Origin: Lineolata rhizophorae
Taxonomy: Eukaryota; Ascomycota; Dothideomycetes; Lineolatales; Lineolataceae
Direction of reading: 5' to 3'
Length of the DNA stretch: 64,000 bases
NCBI GenBank assembly: GCA_010093515.1
Contig: MU001677.1
Coordinates: forward strand, 595,562-659,561
A program made the translations under genes and the position numbers. The notes below the pieces were generated by a model. That model was not told where the DNA came from, made no database searches, and saw nothing but the letters and a program-made list of their open reading frames with translations. Of this stretch, positions 25,999 through 37,399 are shown piece by piece (the stretch's first letter is position 1; every line of letters starts with the position of its first letter).

Positions 25999-27088
25999 GA
26001 TGTACAAAAAGGTAAGGCCGGGATGGCATAAAGGCAGCCGTTCAAGAATGCTACATTAGGTTCCAAAGAGGTGGACTAGAGTAAGCAATGCATGTTCAAT
26101 ATTAAAAAAGCTCCGTAGTAGATAAAAGAAAAAGTCCAACGTTCAGTTCCGCGAAAGATTCTCTAATGTGACCTCGAGAACGTTGAACTCGGCTGGGCCG
26201 CACGTCCCGTGACAGGGAGCTAGGCAGATGCCAAGGCCCAGACACGCGAGGTCCTGCCATACCGATCTACCAAAAGAGTGGTACAGTGTTGCACAAATGG
26301 GAGCCACATATGTATATGCTAACGGAAATATCCGACACTTGTGCCATGCCAACGCATGCTTGGCTGCTAATTGGACAATTTGCCGGGAAGCAGCCTTTGT
26401 AGTAGAGTGCCACCGTGTGGTTATATCAAGCTCACACTGCTAGTCTAAGTGGAAACTAGTGCGACTACGGATCTTGCGCCTCATTCCTATAAGATGCCTA
26501 GATACAGGTATGTACTCATCTCGTCATAATTACCCCCAATACCCCTAGCCACCCAACCATTCATTATCTCCTAAAGAGGCTCGCGGCAGACTAACGAACG
26601 CTGAATGCGACGCAGAAAACACGCTAATAGCCCATCCAAAGGTAAATCAATCGAGCCAAGCGGTCCTCCTCCTTGAACAGTTGACCCCCGGCAGAGATAA
26701 TGTCGTCTTGAATCCCAAATGAAATGACTGGGAAGCCTCGTTCTATGTGCCTGATCCAGCTAGCCCAAATATTACAGTGATGTACGATTTATTTCCAGCC
26801 AACCATTTAAACTTTCCCATGTTCCCAATGCAGTCAAGGCCAAGCTGAAGATGCACGAACGCTAGATCGACGAAGATTTTGTGGTGAAGAGTCAAAAAGA
26901 GGGGTTGAATAGATAACGCAAGGGAACAGCTCTTGCTTATGTTCCCGGTGCCAAGAAGAGAAAAGCGATGATTTGTGGGTCATAAGCTCGTCAGGCTGAT
27001 GCAACTGAATCAAATAAGGTCGTAGAGGCTGCCACCGAAAGAGAGCGCTAACGAATTCAAGTGGATGAATGAGTTCTCGTTGAAGGAC
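25999..27088. other. Intergenic with a possible gene remnant
   Basis: This 1.1 kb lies between the CorA-like start and the 3' end of the large surface protein gene. Apart from the protein-like minus-strand fragment at 26624-26770, I see no coding structure. The plus strand at about 26,940-27,050 has a short Lys/Arg- and Glu-rich translated stretch interrupted by stops, which is too short to assign. Confidence 0.45.
26624..26770 (-). pseudogene. Possible terminal coding fragment of an unknown gene
   Basis: On the minus strand a frame ends in a stop at 26624-26626. Just before it lie about 45 residues of very protein-like sequence: WASWIRHIERGFPVISFG, then IQDDIISAGGQLFKEEDRLA, then RLIYLWMGY. 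The mixture of hydrophobic, aromatic and charged residues is unlike the random frames around it. I could not find a start, an upstream exon or a family. It may be the last exon of a decayed gene or chance. No domain claim is made. Confidence 0.25.
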
Positions 27089-30000
27089 TTATGCCATACC
27101 AAGAATGGCGCCCATCAATGCCGCAGCAAGACCCATTTCCACACCTATCCCTCTTCCATAGGCAGCTGCCCCGCTTGACGTTGGCGCGAGCCCGCCCGTG
27201 TCTGTCGGGTTGCCCTCAAGCGCTGTCGTGAGTGTGGCCGTGATGAGCCCTGAAGAACTAGTTGTGCGTCTTGGGCTATCTCCATCCGTGGTAGTGGTGG
27301 CGGGGAAGAGAGTTGTTGAACTGCCGTCGACCACAAGGACAGTTGCTGCGGGTGACAGAGAAATAGTGGTACCTTCCACAATGATAATGCCTCCTGGCGT
27401 GAGGGTCTGGTCGCCAATTGTATAGGTTGTGCCCGCGTTGGCCGTGTAGGTAGTTCCGTCAACAGTAATAAAAGGCGGGTTCGTCACGACAGGTACGGCA
27501 GAGCCAGGGGCTAGCGTTTGCGTGACGCCGTCGATGATAAGCGCGGTACCGGCTGGTGAGAGGGAAATAGTGGTGCCTGAAACCGTGATGATGCCGCCAG
27601 GCGTCAAGGTGCGATCTGCATAGACGTATGTGGTGCCAGTGCCTGGCTGAGCGGTGATGGTTTCGGTTCCGATGGTGAGAACGGGAGGCAAGAAAACAGG
27701 TGATCCGGGAGTGAGAGATTGGGTTGTTCCGTCAACAACAAGGGCAGTTGCTGAGGGAGCAAGAGAGATGGGTGTGCCATCGACGGTGATCTCTCCTCCG
27801 GGTGTGAGTGTCTGGCCTGAAATTACGTACGCAAGGCCGGACTGAGTTGCAGCCGAAAAAGTGTTATCTCCAAATGTAAGAATAGGAGGAGGGGTGATTA
27901 GAGGGTTTTCAACTAGCGTTTGAGTCTCCCCGTTGATGGCAACAAGAGATCCTCCGTCGTCAAGCGCCAATGTGTTGCCGTCCACGACGATGGTCTCCCC
28001 GGGAGCGAGGGTCGAACCGTCAATAACATAGGCGGACCCTTCGCCTTGGTCAAACCTGATACCACCAACATTGATGGCAGGCGCAGGAGTGACTGCCGGC
28101 GCCGAAGGATTTCCAACTAGCGTCTGAGTCACCCCGTTGATGGCAACAACAGATCCTCCATTGTCAAGCGCCAACGTGTTGCCGTCGACGACGATAGTCT
28201 CCCCGGGGGCGAGGGTCGAACCATCAACAACATAGGCGGATCCTTCGCCTTGGTCAAACCTGATACCACCAACATTGATGGCAGGCGCAGGCGTCACTAC
28301 TGGTGCTAGGTTCTGTGTGCTTCCGTCAACAACGACAAAAGAGGCACCGGCGCCAAGGCTGACAGATGTACCGTCGACGGTAACGGCTCCGCCCGGAGTT
28401 AGCGTTTGACCTGGTTCAATAAAAAACTGCGTCGCAGCATTGGCCGTAAACGTATCCCCGCCAATCGTAAGCAATGGTGGTGGCTGGGCCCCTCCACCCG
28501 GACTACCTAGACTACCGGGGGTGCCTGCATTTTCGGGACCGCCCACGTCCCCAGCCTGCGAGCCGGTTGACCCTTGCGTGCCTGAGGATGATCCTGGGAC
28601 ACCAGGCAATTCTACACGTTCGCCGCTCCCGTCGGTGGGGCTGCCCCCGTTGTTTTGCCCAGAAGCCGCTGTGGCTGCTCCACCAATTGCAGAGACAAGC
28701 CGGGAAACGTCCACGGGGACATTGCCTGGTGAAGATGGAGAGTTATCGTTGCCAGGCTGAGAGGGGTTGCTGCTGCCAGGCTGAGAGGGGTTGTTGCTGC
28801 CAGGCTGAGAGGGGTTGTTGCTGCCAGGCTGAGAGGGGTTGTTGCTGACGGGCTGAGAGGGGTTGTTGCTGTCAGGCTGAGATGGATTATTGTTGCCTGG
28901 CTCAGATGGCGGACTATTGCTGCCCGGTTGAGATGGAGAATTGTCGTTGCCTGGTTGAGATGGAGTATTGTTGTCACCGGGTTGGGAGGGAGTATTATTG
29001 CTACCGGGCTGGGACGGTGTGTTATTGTTACCAGGCTGGGATGGGTTGTTATTATCGGACTGGGAGGGATTGTTGTTGCCCGGCTGGGAAGGATTGTTGT
29101 CCGGCTGGGAGGGACTGTCGTTCCCAGGCTGGGAGGGGTTGTTGTTGCCAGGCTGGGAGGGGTTGTTGTTACCCGGCTGAGAGGGCGGATTTGCAGCGGC
29201 CGAAGGTTGGCCAGCTCCAGCTGAGGAGCCCACATTAATGATTTCAGATATGAGGCGGCCTAGGTCAATCGACGTGTCACCACCATAATTGCTTCCGTCA
29301 GGGTTGTCTCCAGATGAAGATGGTGGTGGAGTTGGGGTGGGGATCACGGGCACCACGAGGCCGCCAGCGTCAGTTGATTCAGCGTGTGCGACTTCCGGAA
29401 TTTGCCCTCCAGGCCCCGCCCCGGATGTTGGCGTGACGTCCGCGCCAGAAGATTCGACGTGAGCGCGGTGAGTGTCACCCCCATCATCAGGTTCCGTGGA
29501 CCCGCCGGTAGGATCAGGCAGATCGATACCCGGCTCGCTGGACTCGACATGTACTATGAATGGCGCGAAAGCGTCATAGCTTACCCCGACGACAACGATG
29601 ACAGTTGGAACTGCTTCGAACGTGCCAAATTCGCAAGACGCGGCTTGCGGCGCAATAGCCCTTTCGAAGTAGTCTGGAATGGCCCCAGTAACAACAGGGC
29701 TGCCATCAAAGGAGGTCCGGACAGCGTAAGGGTCGATCTTACCGTCCAACGCGTCGTGGACGAAGGGGTAAGATAGATTGTAGGTCTGGGTTGCCGAGGC
29801 ACATGTGACATGTCCATCGTGCCCGGTAAACTTGCTCTTACTCACGACCTCATAGTTGGAGTAATAGACAAAAGGCGTGGCCGACGTCGCTACGATGTCT
29901 CGGCCGGTTGGGACCGGGACGTCAATGGTGGCAGGGGAGGGATCCCTGTACAGCGAGGCCATCAGGTCGCCCCAGTCCCCGGTTTGCGGGACATCGTTAA

Positions 30001-31245
30001 CCATGGAAACGGTCACGACCTCAGTGGCAGCTGCCGTTGGCATCGGAGTGGTTACGTCAACGAACCCAAGCATTGACCGGTTGAAGTACGTGTTATACGT
30101 CGTGGTTTCAGCCCAGGTGCTTGACATGAGTGCGCTGGTCACATTGAACGACGTTGGGTTTGCGACCATCGTGTAGCCAAAGACCGATGAGGTATTGTCG
30201 TAGAAGTCGCTAGCGCGAGACGGATAGTAGTCATAGGTTTGCGGGTACCACCAATCGAGGTTGGCCCGGCGAACATTGACGGTGCAGCCGCCACAAGTGC
30301 CGTTCCTAGTGCCATTGGGTTGGAGGATGCTCGAAAGACCGGTACCATAGCTAGGCCTTGGCACAGTTGGTGGTGCCAGGGTGATTGGAGCGGTTCCAAT
30401 TGGAGCGGGAGGAGGCTTTGACCCAGGGTAAAGGCTCACAAAACCAGTGGGTCTTTGAGGGGGAGGAGAATTTGACCCAAGCGAAAGGCCCACAAAGCCG
30501 GTCGGTCTTTGCAGAGGACGGTTTGACCCCTGGGAAAGGCTCACAAAACCAGTCGGTCTTTGAGGGGGAGGGGGAGGCGGCGGTGGATTGAACGATGGAA
30601 TAGAAAATGCAGCAGATGCAAGCGATGGTGACTCGTCCGCCGAGGAGGATGCCGTCGTGGATGCTTGCTCGCCGGACGGGCGAAGGCCAGGCGGCGGCAA
30701 GAATCCTGGGCGGCCTAGCGATGGTGATCCCTCGGAAATCGAGGTGCTCGAAGCCGAGGGCGCAGACGAGCTCGAGGACGCTTGCTCGCCAGACGGACGA
30801 AGGTCAAACGACGGAAAGGATCCTGGGCGGCCTAGCGATGGCGATCCCTCGGAAACCGAAGTGCTCGGAGTCGGGGGCGTAGACGAGCTCGACGAAGACG
30901 TCAGTGGCAGATCAGAACGAGTGGGCGTTACGATCTCTTCTTGGGAATACGAAATGGCTGGAGTCGAAGAGTTCCAGAAGGCAACTAGACGTGTCCCTGG
31001 TTAGCGGGCGGTCGAAGCGTTGCAAGCGACCAACACGAGGCGCTTCGCTTCCGTCCACGAAGGCGCCCTGGGCGGCTATTGCGTCCCGGTGAAAGGCCCA
31101 GCGGACATGCAGACGTACCGAGCGAAGTGTCGTCCCGGCTGCGGGCCCGCAGACGGCGATGGTGGACCGGCTCGCACGCAGCCGCGGTGAGCAGCAGCAA
31201 CAGCAGCAGCAAACAGGCGCCGCCGGGCGAGCGCGGCGATGCCAT
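27089..31245 (-). CDS. Large repeat-rich cell-surface protein, probably GPI-anchored (1340 aa)
   Basis: Exons are 31119-31245 and 27089-30984, joined across a 134-base intron with a GTACGT donor and GCTAAC branch. Exon 1 encodes a signal peptide (MASPRSPGGACLLLLLLLL, cleavage near TAAAC) and an Arg-rich stretch. Exon 2 begins with Ser/Pro-rich repeats, among them a duplicated 40-residue unit and three copies of RPTGFVxLxxGS. A Cys-containing segment follows (NGTCGGCTVNVRRANLDWWY) with several Asn-glycosylation sites, then 19 copies of an SQPGNNNP-like unit. About six beta-type repeats come next, with the recurring core GQTLTPGGxITVxGTxISL and VVDGxTQTL. The hydrophobic tail GVEMGLAAALMGAILGMA after a Ser/Gly-rich region is a GPI signal. 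It is presumably a cell-wall mannoprotein or adhesin-like molecule; the role is inferred from architecture only. Repeat number may vary between strains. Confidence 0.85.
27290..28475 (-). repeat. Six beta-type protein repeats in the surface protein gene
   Basis: The C-terminal third of the surface protein is built from about six related units of roughly 55-68 residues, each carrying TLTPGG or TLAPGE, a TVDGT-type strand and a VVDGxTQ-type strand. Two neighbouring units are nearly identical at the DNA level and lie 204 bases apart (matching points at 27911 and 28115), which points to a recent in-frame duplication. Confidence 0.8.
28750..29195 (-). repeat. SQPGNNNP-type short tandem repeat array
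   Basis: About 19 imperfect units of 21-27 bases encode Ser-Gln-Pro-Gly-Asn-Asn-(Asn/Thr/Ser)-Pro and variants. Most units differ by single codons. Units near 28760-28840 are the most similar to each other. The array forms an extended hydrophilic stalk between the Cys-containing head and the beta repeats, and is a natural site for copy-number change. Confidence 0.85.
30672..30911 (-). repeat. Two 120-base tandem units in the N-terminal Ser-rich region
   Basis: Two adjacent copies of about 120 bases encode the same 40-residue pattern: SEGSPSLGRPG, then LRPSGEQAS, then a Ser-rich run. They differ at scattered bases, and the frame is kept. Limits are approximate. A further three-copy repeat encoding RPTGFVxLxxGS lies just downstream at about 30,410-30,570. 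Confidence 0.7.
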
Positions 31246-34200
31246 GGCGCCGCTTCTCCCTCTCCGCGGGCGGGGACGACGGGTGCTGGTTCAGCGACAA
31301 ACGACGGGCACGATGGCGACAAGGACGGACCGCTGGAGCATCGCCTGGCAGCGGACGAAGGCTCGCCCACATATAGGTAAGCCGGCGAAGGCGAGCACGA
31401 CAGCAGCCAACCGGAGCCGCAAGCTATTGTCGGCACACGTTGCAGTGGTGGCAGCAGCTCCGGCAGCGGGCAGCAGCAAGAAGCACCGCACCACGACCGA
31501 ACGGCGCGCGAGCCGAGCGGCCAAGCTCCGGCGGGCGGGCAAGGGCTCCCCGGCCGCGGGCATGGGCGCCGCGTGCGGACGTGGCCAACGAGCGCCCGCC
31601 GGCGCGGGCATGGAGATTGGGATCCTGTTTATCCGCACCGCGCCACCGCCCGCAACGCGCCCTGTGTGGTCGCACACCCCGGCCGGCTGAACAGGGCCTG
31701 CCGCAGCTGCGCATCGCCGCTGGGCCCGCGAACCCGACTCCGTCCCACCGCCGTGTAGAGGTGCAGCAGCCTGGCCGCCCGCGTCCCCAGCTCGCGTCCC
31801 GATTCTGACAGTTGGGGGTGCATCTCCCGCATGCCGAGACCCAATGCCCGCGCTGTCGTTCGCGTCGTCCAGGCGGAGACCGCGCATGTCATTGTCCTGC
31901 GCGCGAGGGCGAGGACCCGCGGCGCCCTCTGGTAGGCAAGGGGTTCGAGGTGAGTAATCTCCCGTTATGATCCAGCCCGTCGGCGACCAGCCCGGTGTCC
32001 GCGTCACCATCGAGCCCGCGTTCAGCTGTTGGCTACGCAAGCGGTGGGCTGCGGTATTGAGCCCAATTTCCCAGTCCGCCACGTTCTTTTGGTGCCACGG
32101 TACTTTTTCTCCAAGCTTCCGCTTCCGTGCGGACCCCAGAGTTTGTGATCGCCATGGCTGTTTTGACCGTGGGCTCCGGCCCTGATCCTGACTAGGTACT
32201 GACCCCCGGGGATCTCCGCAATGGGTTGGCCCTCGTCGAGCCCGCCTGAGGTGGGCTGAGTTCAATTGCCAGTCCATGCTCTCGGAATCCAGTTGTTTCC
32301 CGCGTCGAGCCCCTCGAAATGCCAAGTCCTCGAGCGTCGTCTTCTCAGCGATTGCAGAGGTACACGGCTCTCGCTTAGCGTGCGAAGCTGAGCCGTGCGG
32401 TGCTCCCGTTGATCGTCTGTACAGACGCAATTGCGGCTTACTACATACGTACTCCGTATACATAGAGGCTGCGCTTGCTTTAGCTCGACGATTACCGATA
32501 TGGCCTTATCCTCAGTTGGCAGGTTGGCCTCGGGCGCGACGCACCCCCGCCATCCACTGAGGCGTGCAGATCATCCGAAACCCGCCGCCCCGTCGCCTCC
32601 AGTCTCTCGTTCTCGGCAAGCCGGCTTGTCGCTTGGGCCACATGCGACGGCCGGGCCTGCAGGTGCGCTGACCCCACCGATCATGGGTGGCAGGCGGGCG
32701 TTGGCGGGCGCAGGCCGTGGCCGGCTGCCCGTCAGTACACAAGCATCGCAAGGTGGCGCAGGACTCTGGGCGCAGGCACGCAGTCATGCGGTGGCGGTTG
32801 GCCACTCGGAGCGGGCGGTCCCTGAAAGGGCGCGGCCCAAGAAGGGCGTCGCCAAGGGAAGGCGAGCCGGCAGCGAGGATCTCGGAGGGAAAAGAAGGGG
32901 GCAAGCGGGCGTGGTTGGTGTGGGCCTGTGGGCGGCCCGCCGGGGCCTGGAGATGGGTGGGCCCGCCTGGCCCCTCCCCCTTCGCCCCCTCCTCTTACGG
33001 TAATGATGAGATGGACAGCTGTGGCCAACGAGTGCCGCCCTCGCCGCACTATGCCGGAAGCAGCCCAAGAGGGCTCATCAAGCGGACATTTCGAGTTTCT
33101 GTTATATGGACGCACGTGAGGGCCGACCAGCATCCCATCGCCCAACCCGGCCTCAGGAGAAATTACATATTTGAATTTTGACTGCCCATTGGATTGCCTG
33201 TCAGCCCATTTCGCCCACCAAGTGCGAGTGAAAAAAAAAAAAAAAGAAGGGCTGTCGCATGCCGCCGTTCGATCTAGATGCGTACGCCCAGCGGACATAA
33301 TGCGTTGCGGGCGCGTCTCGTCTGGCGCTGGCGCCCCTTTTGGCTTCATTCGAAGCTTCGGAATAGCAACATGTCGACGGAACAGAGCGTCCGACGGCGT
33401 CGCGCATGCTGCAGATTCTCCGGAGCATCTGTCTGGAGCGCTGCGGTGTCTTCCCGTCGCCCGGCGGTTCGGTCAGTTCCTGGCAGGTCGGGTCTCAGAC
33501 AAGCCTTGGGAATGAGGTGGAAAAGTCTGGCCTGGAGCAGCAATTGCACCATACATGCGCATGGCGGCGGTGCAGCGGAGTACCTCATGAACTCGATACC
33601 TAGTTCAGAGCGCGGTCGCGGAGGGCACGCTCGGGGGCTAGAAGTACAGTACTTCAAGATTGACGAGGGACCGAATGGAAGAGGAAGGACGCACGAAATA
33701 GGGCTCGCTTCGCGCGGAGACGCGGCTTGCGGTGCCTAAACCCAGCATGGGTGGACGCCCAGGGCCGCGCCACTCCCGCCGCTTGTGATTGATAGCCTTT
33801 TTTTTTTCTCCTTTTACTTTTCCTTTCTCCACAATCCACACAGGGTGGCCGCGGGGAGGCAGGGGTGCGGTGCGTCTCGGGCGCCGTAGAAGCACGTAGT
33901 AAGACCGTGGGGCAGCACAACAGAACCGCAGCGGCGCAGCAGCGGGAGGGGAGAGGAGGAGACAGGCTCCCAACGCAGAGAGCGGGATATGCGTCTCAAG
34001 GGCCCTCGTTATGATGTATAGATACACTACGTAGGCGTTTCTACTCCGCACAGCACGCAGAAGACGCCGAGGGAGAGGCCAGGCAGGTCAGACCAACAGC
34101 CATGCTACTATCGATTGGCGACGTCGATTCGCGGGCGACGGGCGAGCTGCGAGCAAGCTCCTGGCGCGGCGAGGGCAGATTGATTCAGCCGGCGGCCGCG

Positions 34201-34709
34201 GGTGGCCGGGCCCCTTGTTTGGCGGGCACGGGGCGCGCCGGCACTGGTGCCAGACGCTGCCGGGCGAGCGCGGCGGGACTCCCTCGCCCGCCAGCCATGT
34301 AACGGTGTGGGTCAATCCCAGTTCAATCTCTCGAACCCCGTCGCCCGCAAATTCGCAGCGTCGCTCTCCGCTCAGCCTGGCGCCCAGCCTGTCTCGCTTT
34401 CCCCTCGTTTGCTCTTCCTTTTCGCTCTGTGCTCGTCCACGCTCTCTCGCTGCCGTCTCGCCGCCGCGCCCCGTCCCCCCGCCCGCTCCCGCCCGCGCCA
34501 GGAGCTGCTCGACGAGGCCTGCTCGGAACATGAGCCCTCGTGCACGCCGTCCTTCGACGAGGCCGTCCCGTCTCTAAGATGCGCCGCCGAGCCACGCCTG
34601 CCACCGCCGAATTCGCCAGTAGCAGCTGCTCAAGTCGGTGCTCTGCCATCGCCGACCCGCCTCACCTCCGCCCGCATCCCGTCGACGCCGCCGTTGCTGG
34701 CCGCCTGCG
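31246..34709. promoter_or_regulatory. 3.5 kb GC-rich divergent intergenic region
   Basis: This long region separates two divergently transcribed surface-protein genes and must contain both promoters. It is GC-rich at about 31,400-33,000 and 34,130-34,700, with long phase-overlapping frames of Arg/Ala/Pro composition that I regard as non-coding. A run of 16 A lies at 33231-33246, and a motif related to ACTCCGTA lies at 32449-32458. C/T-rich sequence precedes the start at 34710. No individual factor site is claimed. Confidence 0.45.
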
Positions 34710-37399
34710 ATGTTCCGCCCGCGGTGGCGCGCTTCCTTGGTCCTCGCCAACCTCTTCGCGCTCCTCCACCTGCTAGCTCTCGCCCGCTGCGCCACCGACG
34801 TCGCCGTCCTCGAGTCGCGCCAGGCCGACGACGATGGCGACTCCGCCGGCAACGCCACCAGGCCCGCGCCCATAATGTACGCGCCGGACCAGAACTGGGA
34901 CGGTATCGACGGAGAGTGGTCGTCGTTCACGGTCGGCGTCGGCACCCCGCCGCAGTACGTCCGCGTCTTCGCCTCCACCGCCAGCCAACAGACGTGGGCC
35001 GTCCTGCCGCTGGGCTGTCCGTATGAGCAAGATTCGGACGAGTGGAAGACGTGTCGGGACATGCGAGGTTGGTTTTTCGACAACTCGAGCTCGTCCACCT
35101 TCGAGACGGTTGGCATCTACTCGCTTTGGATCGAGCGCAATCTAGGCTACCAGGGCAACGCGCAGTTCGGCTATGACACGGTCAGGTTAGGCGCGCCTGG
35201 TGAAGGAGGGCCGGCTTTGGAGAACATGACTGTCGGAGCTTTCGCCGTGACATCGTTTTACTTGGGCATCTTTGGCTTGCACCCAAAGCCTACTAATTTT
35301 ACCTCTTTCAACGAACCGTCGCCGAGTTTCATGTCCACGCTCAAAGATCAGGACCGGATTCCGAGCCTGTCATTCGGGTACACAGCCGGAAACCAATACA
35401 GTACGTGGAAATACGTCCAATTTGTCTGACCTTAAAGCCGTATGTGGCAGATGGCGTCAATTGGATATTGAGCACCTTCCTGTTCCTGCAGTTGCACAGC
35501 GCCCTTCCATTGCGTGTTTTCTTTGTTTCACGACGCAGCGCTTGACCTCATGTATGATGCCTCGCTGTAGCGTTCTGCGCCTATGCCGGTTCGCTTCCGC
35601 CACGTTGCGGTTGGATGCAATGTTGCAGTTCTCACGCTGCTCGTCTCGCACTGATGTTACGCGCTGCTCTTTGACTTGTGTCTTTAATCTTTTTCACCTC
35701 ATTCATGATCTTGATAGGCCGGTTCGGCTAACAAGTTGATTTAGGGCTACGAAAAGTTTTAGCGAGTCTCACGCTAGGTGGATACGATCAATCAAAATTC
35801 GAACCTAATGACCTCTCCTTCTCATTCGGGTCCGACAATGAGCGTGAGCTCCTCGTTGGCATCCAGTCTATCACCATGAGCGATGGAACCCAGCAAGACG
35901 TATCACTGCTCCCCGATCCCATATATTCCTACGTCGATTCCACCGTTCCGCAAATATGGCTACCTATGGAAGCATGCCGTGCTTTCGAGGATGCTTTCGG
36001 GATTGTCTACGACAACAACACCGATCTCTATTTCGTCAACGATACCCTACACGATGAACTGATTGAACAAAATGGCAATGTCACCTTCACTCTTGCCCGT
36101 GAACTCGACGGTGGCGACACTATCGATATTGTCCTTCCTTACGCTAGTTTTGACCTTGTAGCAAAGCCACCCTATCAAGGTCTCACTGAGAACCAACGCT
36201 ACTTTCCCCTTCGTCGCGCCTCGGAATCAGACCAATACACGCTCGGCCGCACCTTCTTGCAAGAGGCCTATCTTACTGTTGACTGGGAACGACGGAATTT
36301 CTCCCTATCCCAATGTGTATTTGAAGATACGCAGTCGCAGATCGTCCCAATCAAGTCGATTGAAGACGCTGCGGCTGATGCGGCCAACAATGGCGAGCCC
36401 ACCGCAAGCGATGGTGCCGGCGCGAATGGTAACAAGGAGAACGCGACACTGAGCACCGGTGCTATTGTCGGCATTGCTGTTGGTGTTACTGCCATAACAA
36501 TCACTGCAATTTTCATAATTGTCTGGCGCGTGCTCCTCGTACGGCGCCGGAAGCGGAAAGCTGTCAAGGCCAAAACAAGTACGGCCGAACTTGACACGAG
36601 CAACAAGACCGATGGTGGCGGATCCGACACCACCACCGACAATACCACGGCTGCGGCCAACGGCGACCAGTCTACGGCTGTTTTCCCGAAAGCGGAGCTC
36701 GACGCTACCGAGACGGCGGCTATTCGCCACGAGATGGATGGCAGCAAGGACGACGGCCAGACGCCGGATCCGAATTCGGCGGGTTTACCTCCAAGCCCGG
36801 GCACGGCCGAGCCGGGTAGCCCCTGGGCGCCGCTCGAGGTTGAGAACAAGGAGCGCGAGATCTACGAGATGCCCGGTGACATGCCGGCGGCGCAGGAGGC
36901 TGACGGCCGGCAGATGAGCGAGAAGGAGGCCATGGTGCACCGGGAACGGCGCATCAATGGCGTGGACCCTGATGCGGGGGCGTCGGCAAGCTCGCCCACA
37001 CGCTCCGGGTCAGATCCGTCGCCGGGATTCCCGCCTCCGGAGTACGGCAGCGTAGGCAGCAGTAACGGTGGCAGTAATGGTGGCGGTAACGGCGGCGGTA
37101 ACGGCGGCGGCCGAAGACAGGCCCCCGTATCGCCCGCGGACGTGGTAGAGGTGCGGCGTGTGGCACCCATGACGCCCGTGGACCTGACGCAGCAGGATAG
37201 GGCGTACGCGACCAATGTGTTGTCGCCGGTGACGCCAATGGAAGCCGGGACCGAGTTCGAACGGTGGCGACGGTCTCCGTTGTCGCCCATGGGGCCGCCG
37301 TCGGGCGAGAATACGGCCGCGTTTCCTCCTATGCCCCCAATGGAGGATTTAGGAGATGGATCGCCGAACATGAACAGGAGAAGATTCTCGTACGAATGA
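34710..37399 (+). CDS. Aspartic-protease-like single-pass membrane protein, likely inactive (781 aa)
   Basis: Exons are 34710-35400 and 35745-37399. The 344-base intron is unusually long for this window but ends with GCTAAC and TTTAG. A signal peptide covers about residues 1-28 (FRPRWRASLVLANLFALLHL). The luminal part follows the pepsin (A1) fold: SSFTVGVGTPPQYVRVFAST, ASLTLGGYDQSKF, IQSITMSDGTQQ, PQIWLPMEACRAFEDAFG and YTLGRTFLQEAYLTVDWERR. In the first active site the Asp of Asp-Thr-Gly-Ser is replaced by Ser89 (STAS), whereas the second keeps Asp295 (YVDST). A pepsin-type enzyme needs both, so proteolysis is unlikely. One membrane helix (about 469-495, IVGIAVGVTAITITAIFIIV) is followed by a basic stop (RRRKRK) and a 285-residue disordered tail rich in Pro, Ser and Gly. 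A surface sensor or binding role is inference. I chose Met at 34710 because it directly precedes the signal peptide. Confidence 0.88.

Noticed and set aside
26940-27050. Plus-strand Lys/Arg- and Glu-rich translated stretch
   Set aside because: It is short, interrupted by stops and without a recognisable transposase or other domain motif.
28440-29240. Open frames on both strands across the SQPGNN array
   Set aside because: They are reflections of the tandem repeat in other phases. The minus-strand 1340-residue frame explains the region.
31190-31215. CAG-type trinucleotide run
   Set aside because: It encodes the Leu run of the signal peptide on the minus strand, so it is explained by the surface protein gene.
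31291-32463. 390-codon minus-strand frame
   Set aside because: GC-driven Arg/Ala/Pro composition with overlapping plus-strand frames. It lies in the shared promoter region, and no family motif is present.
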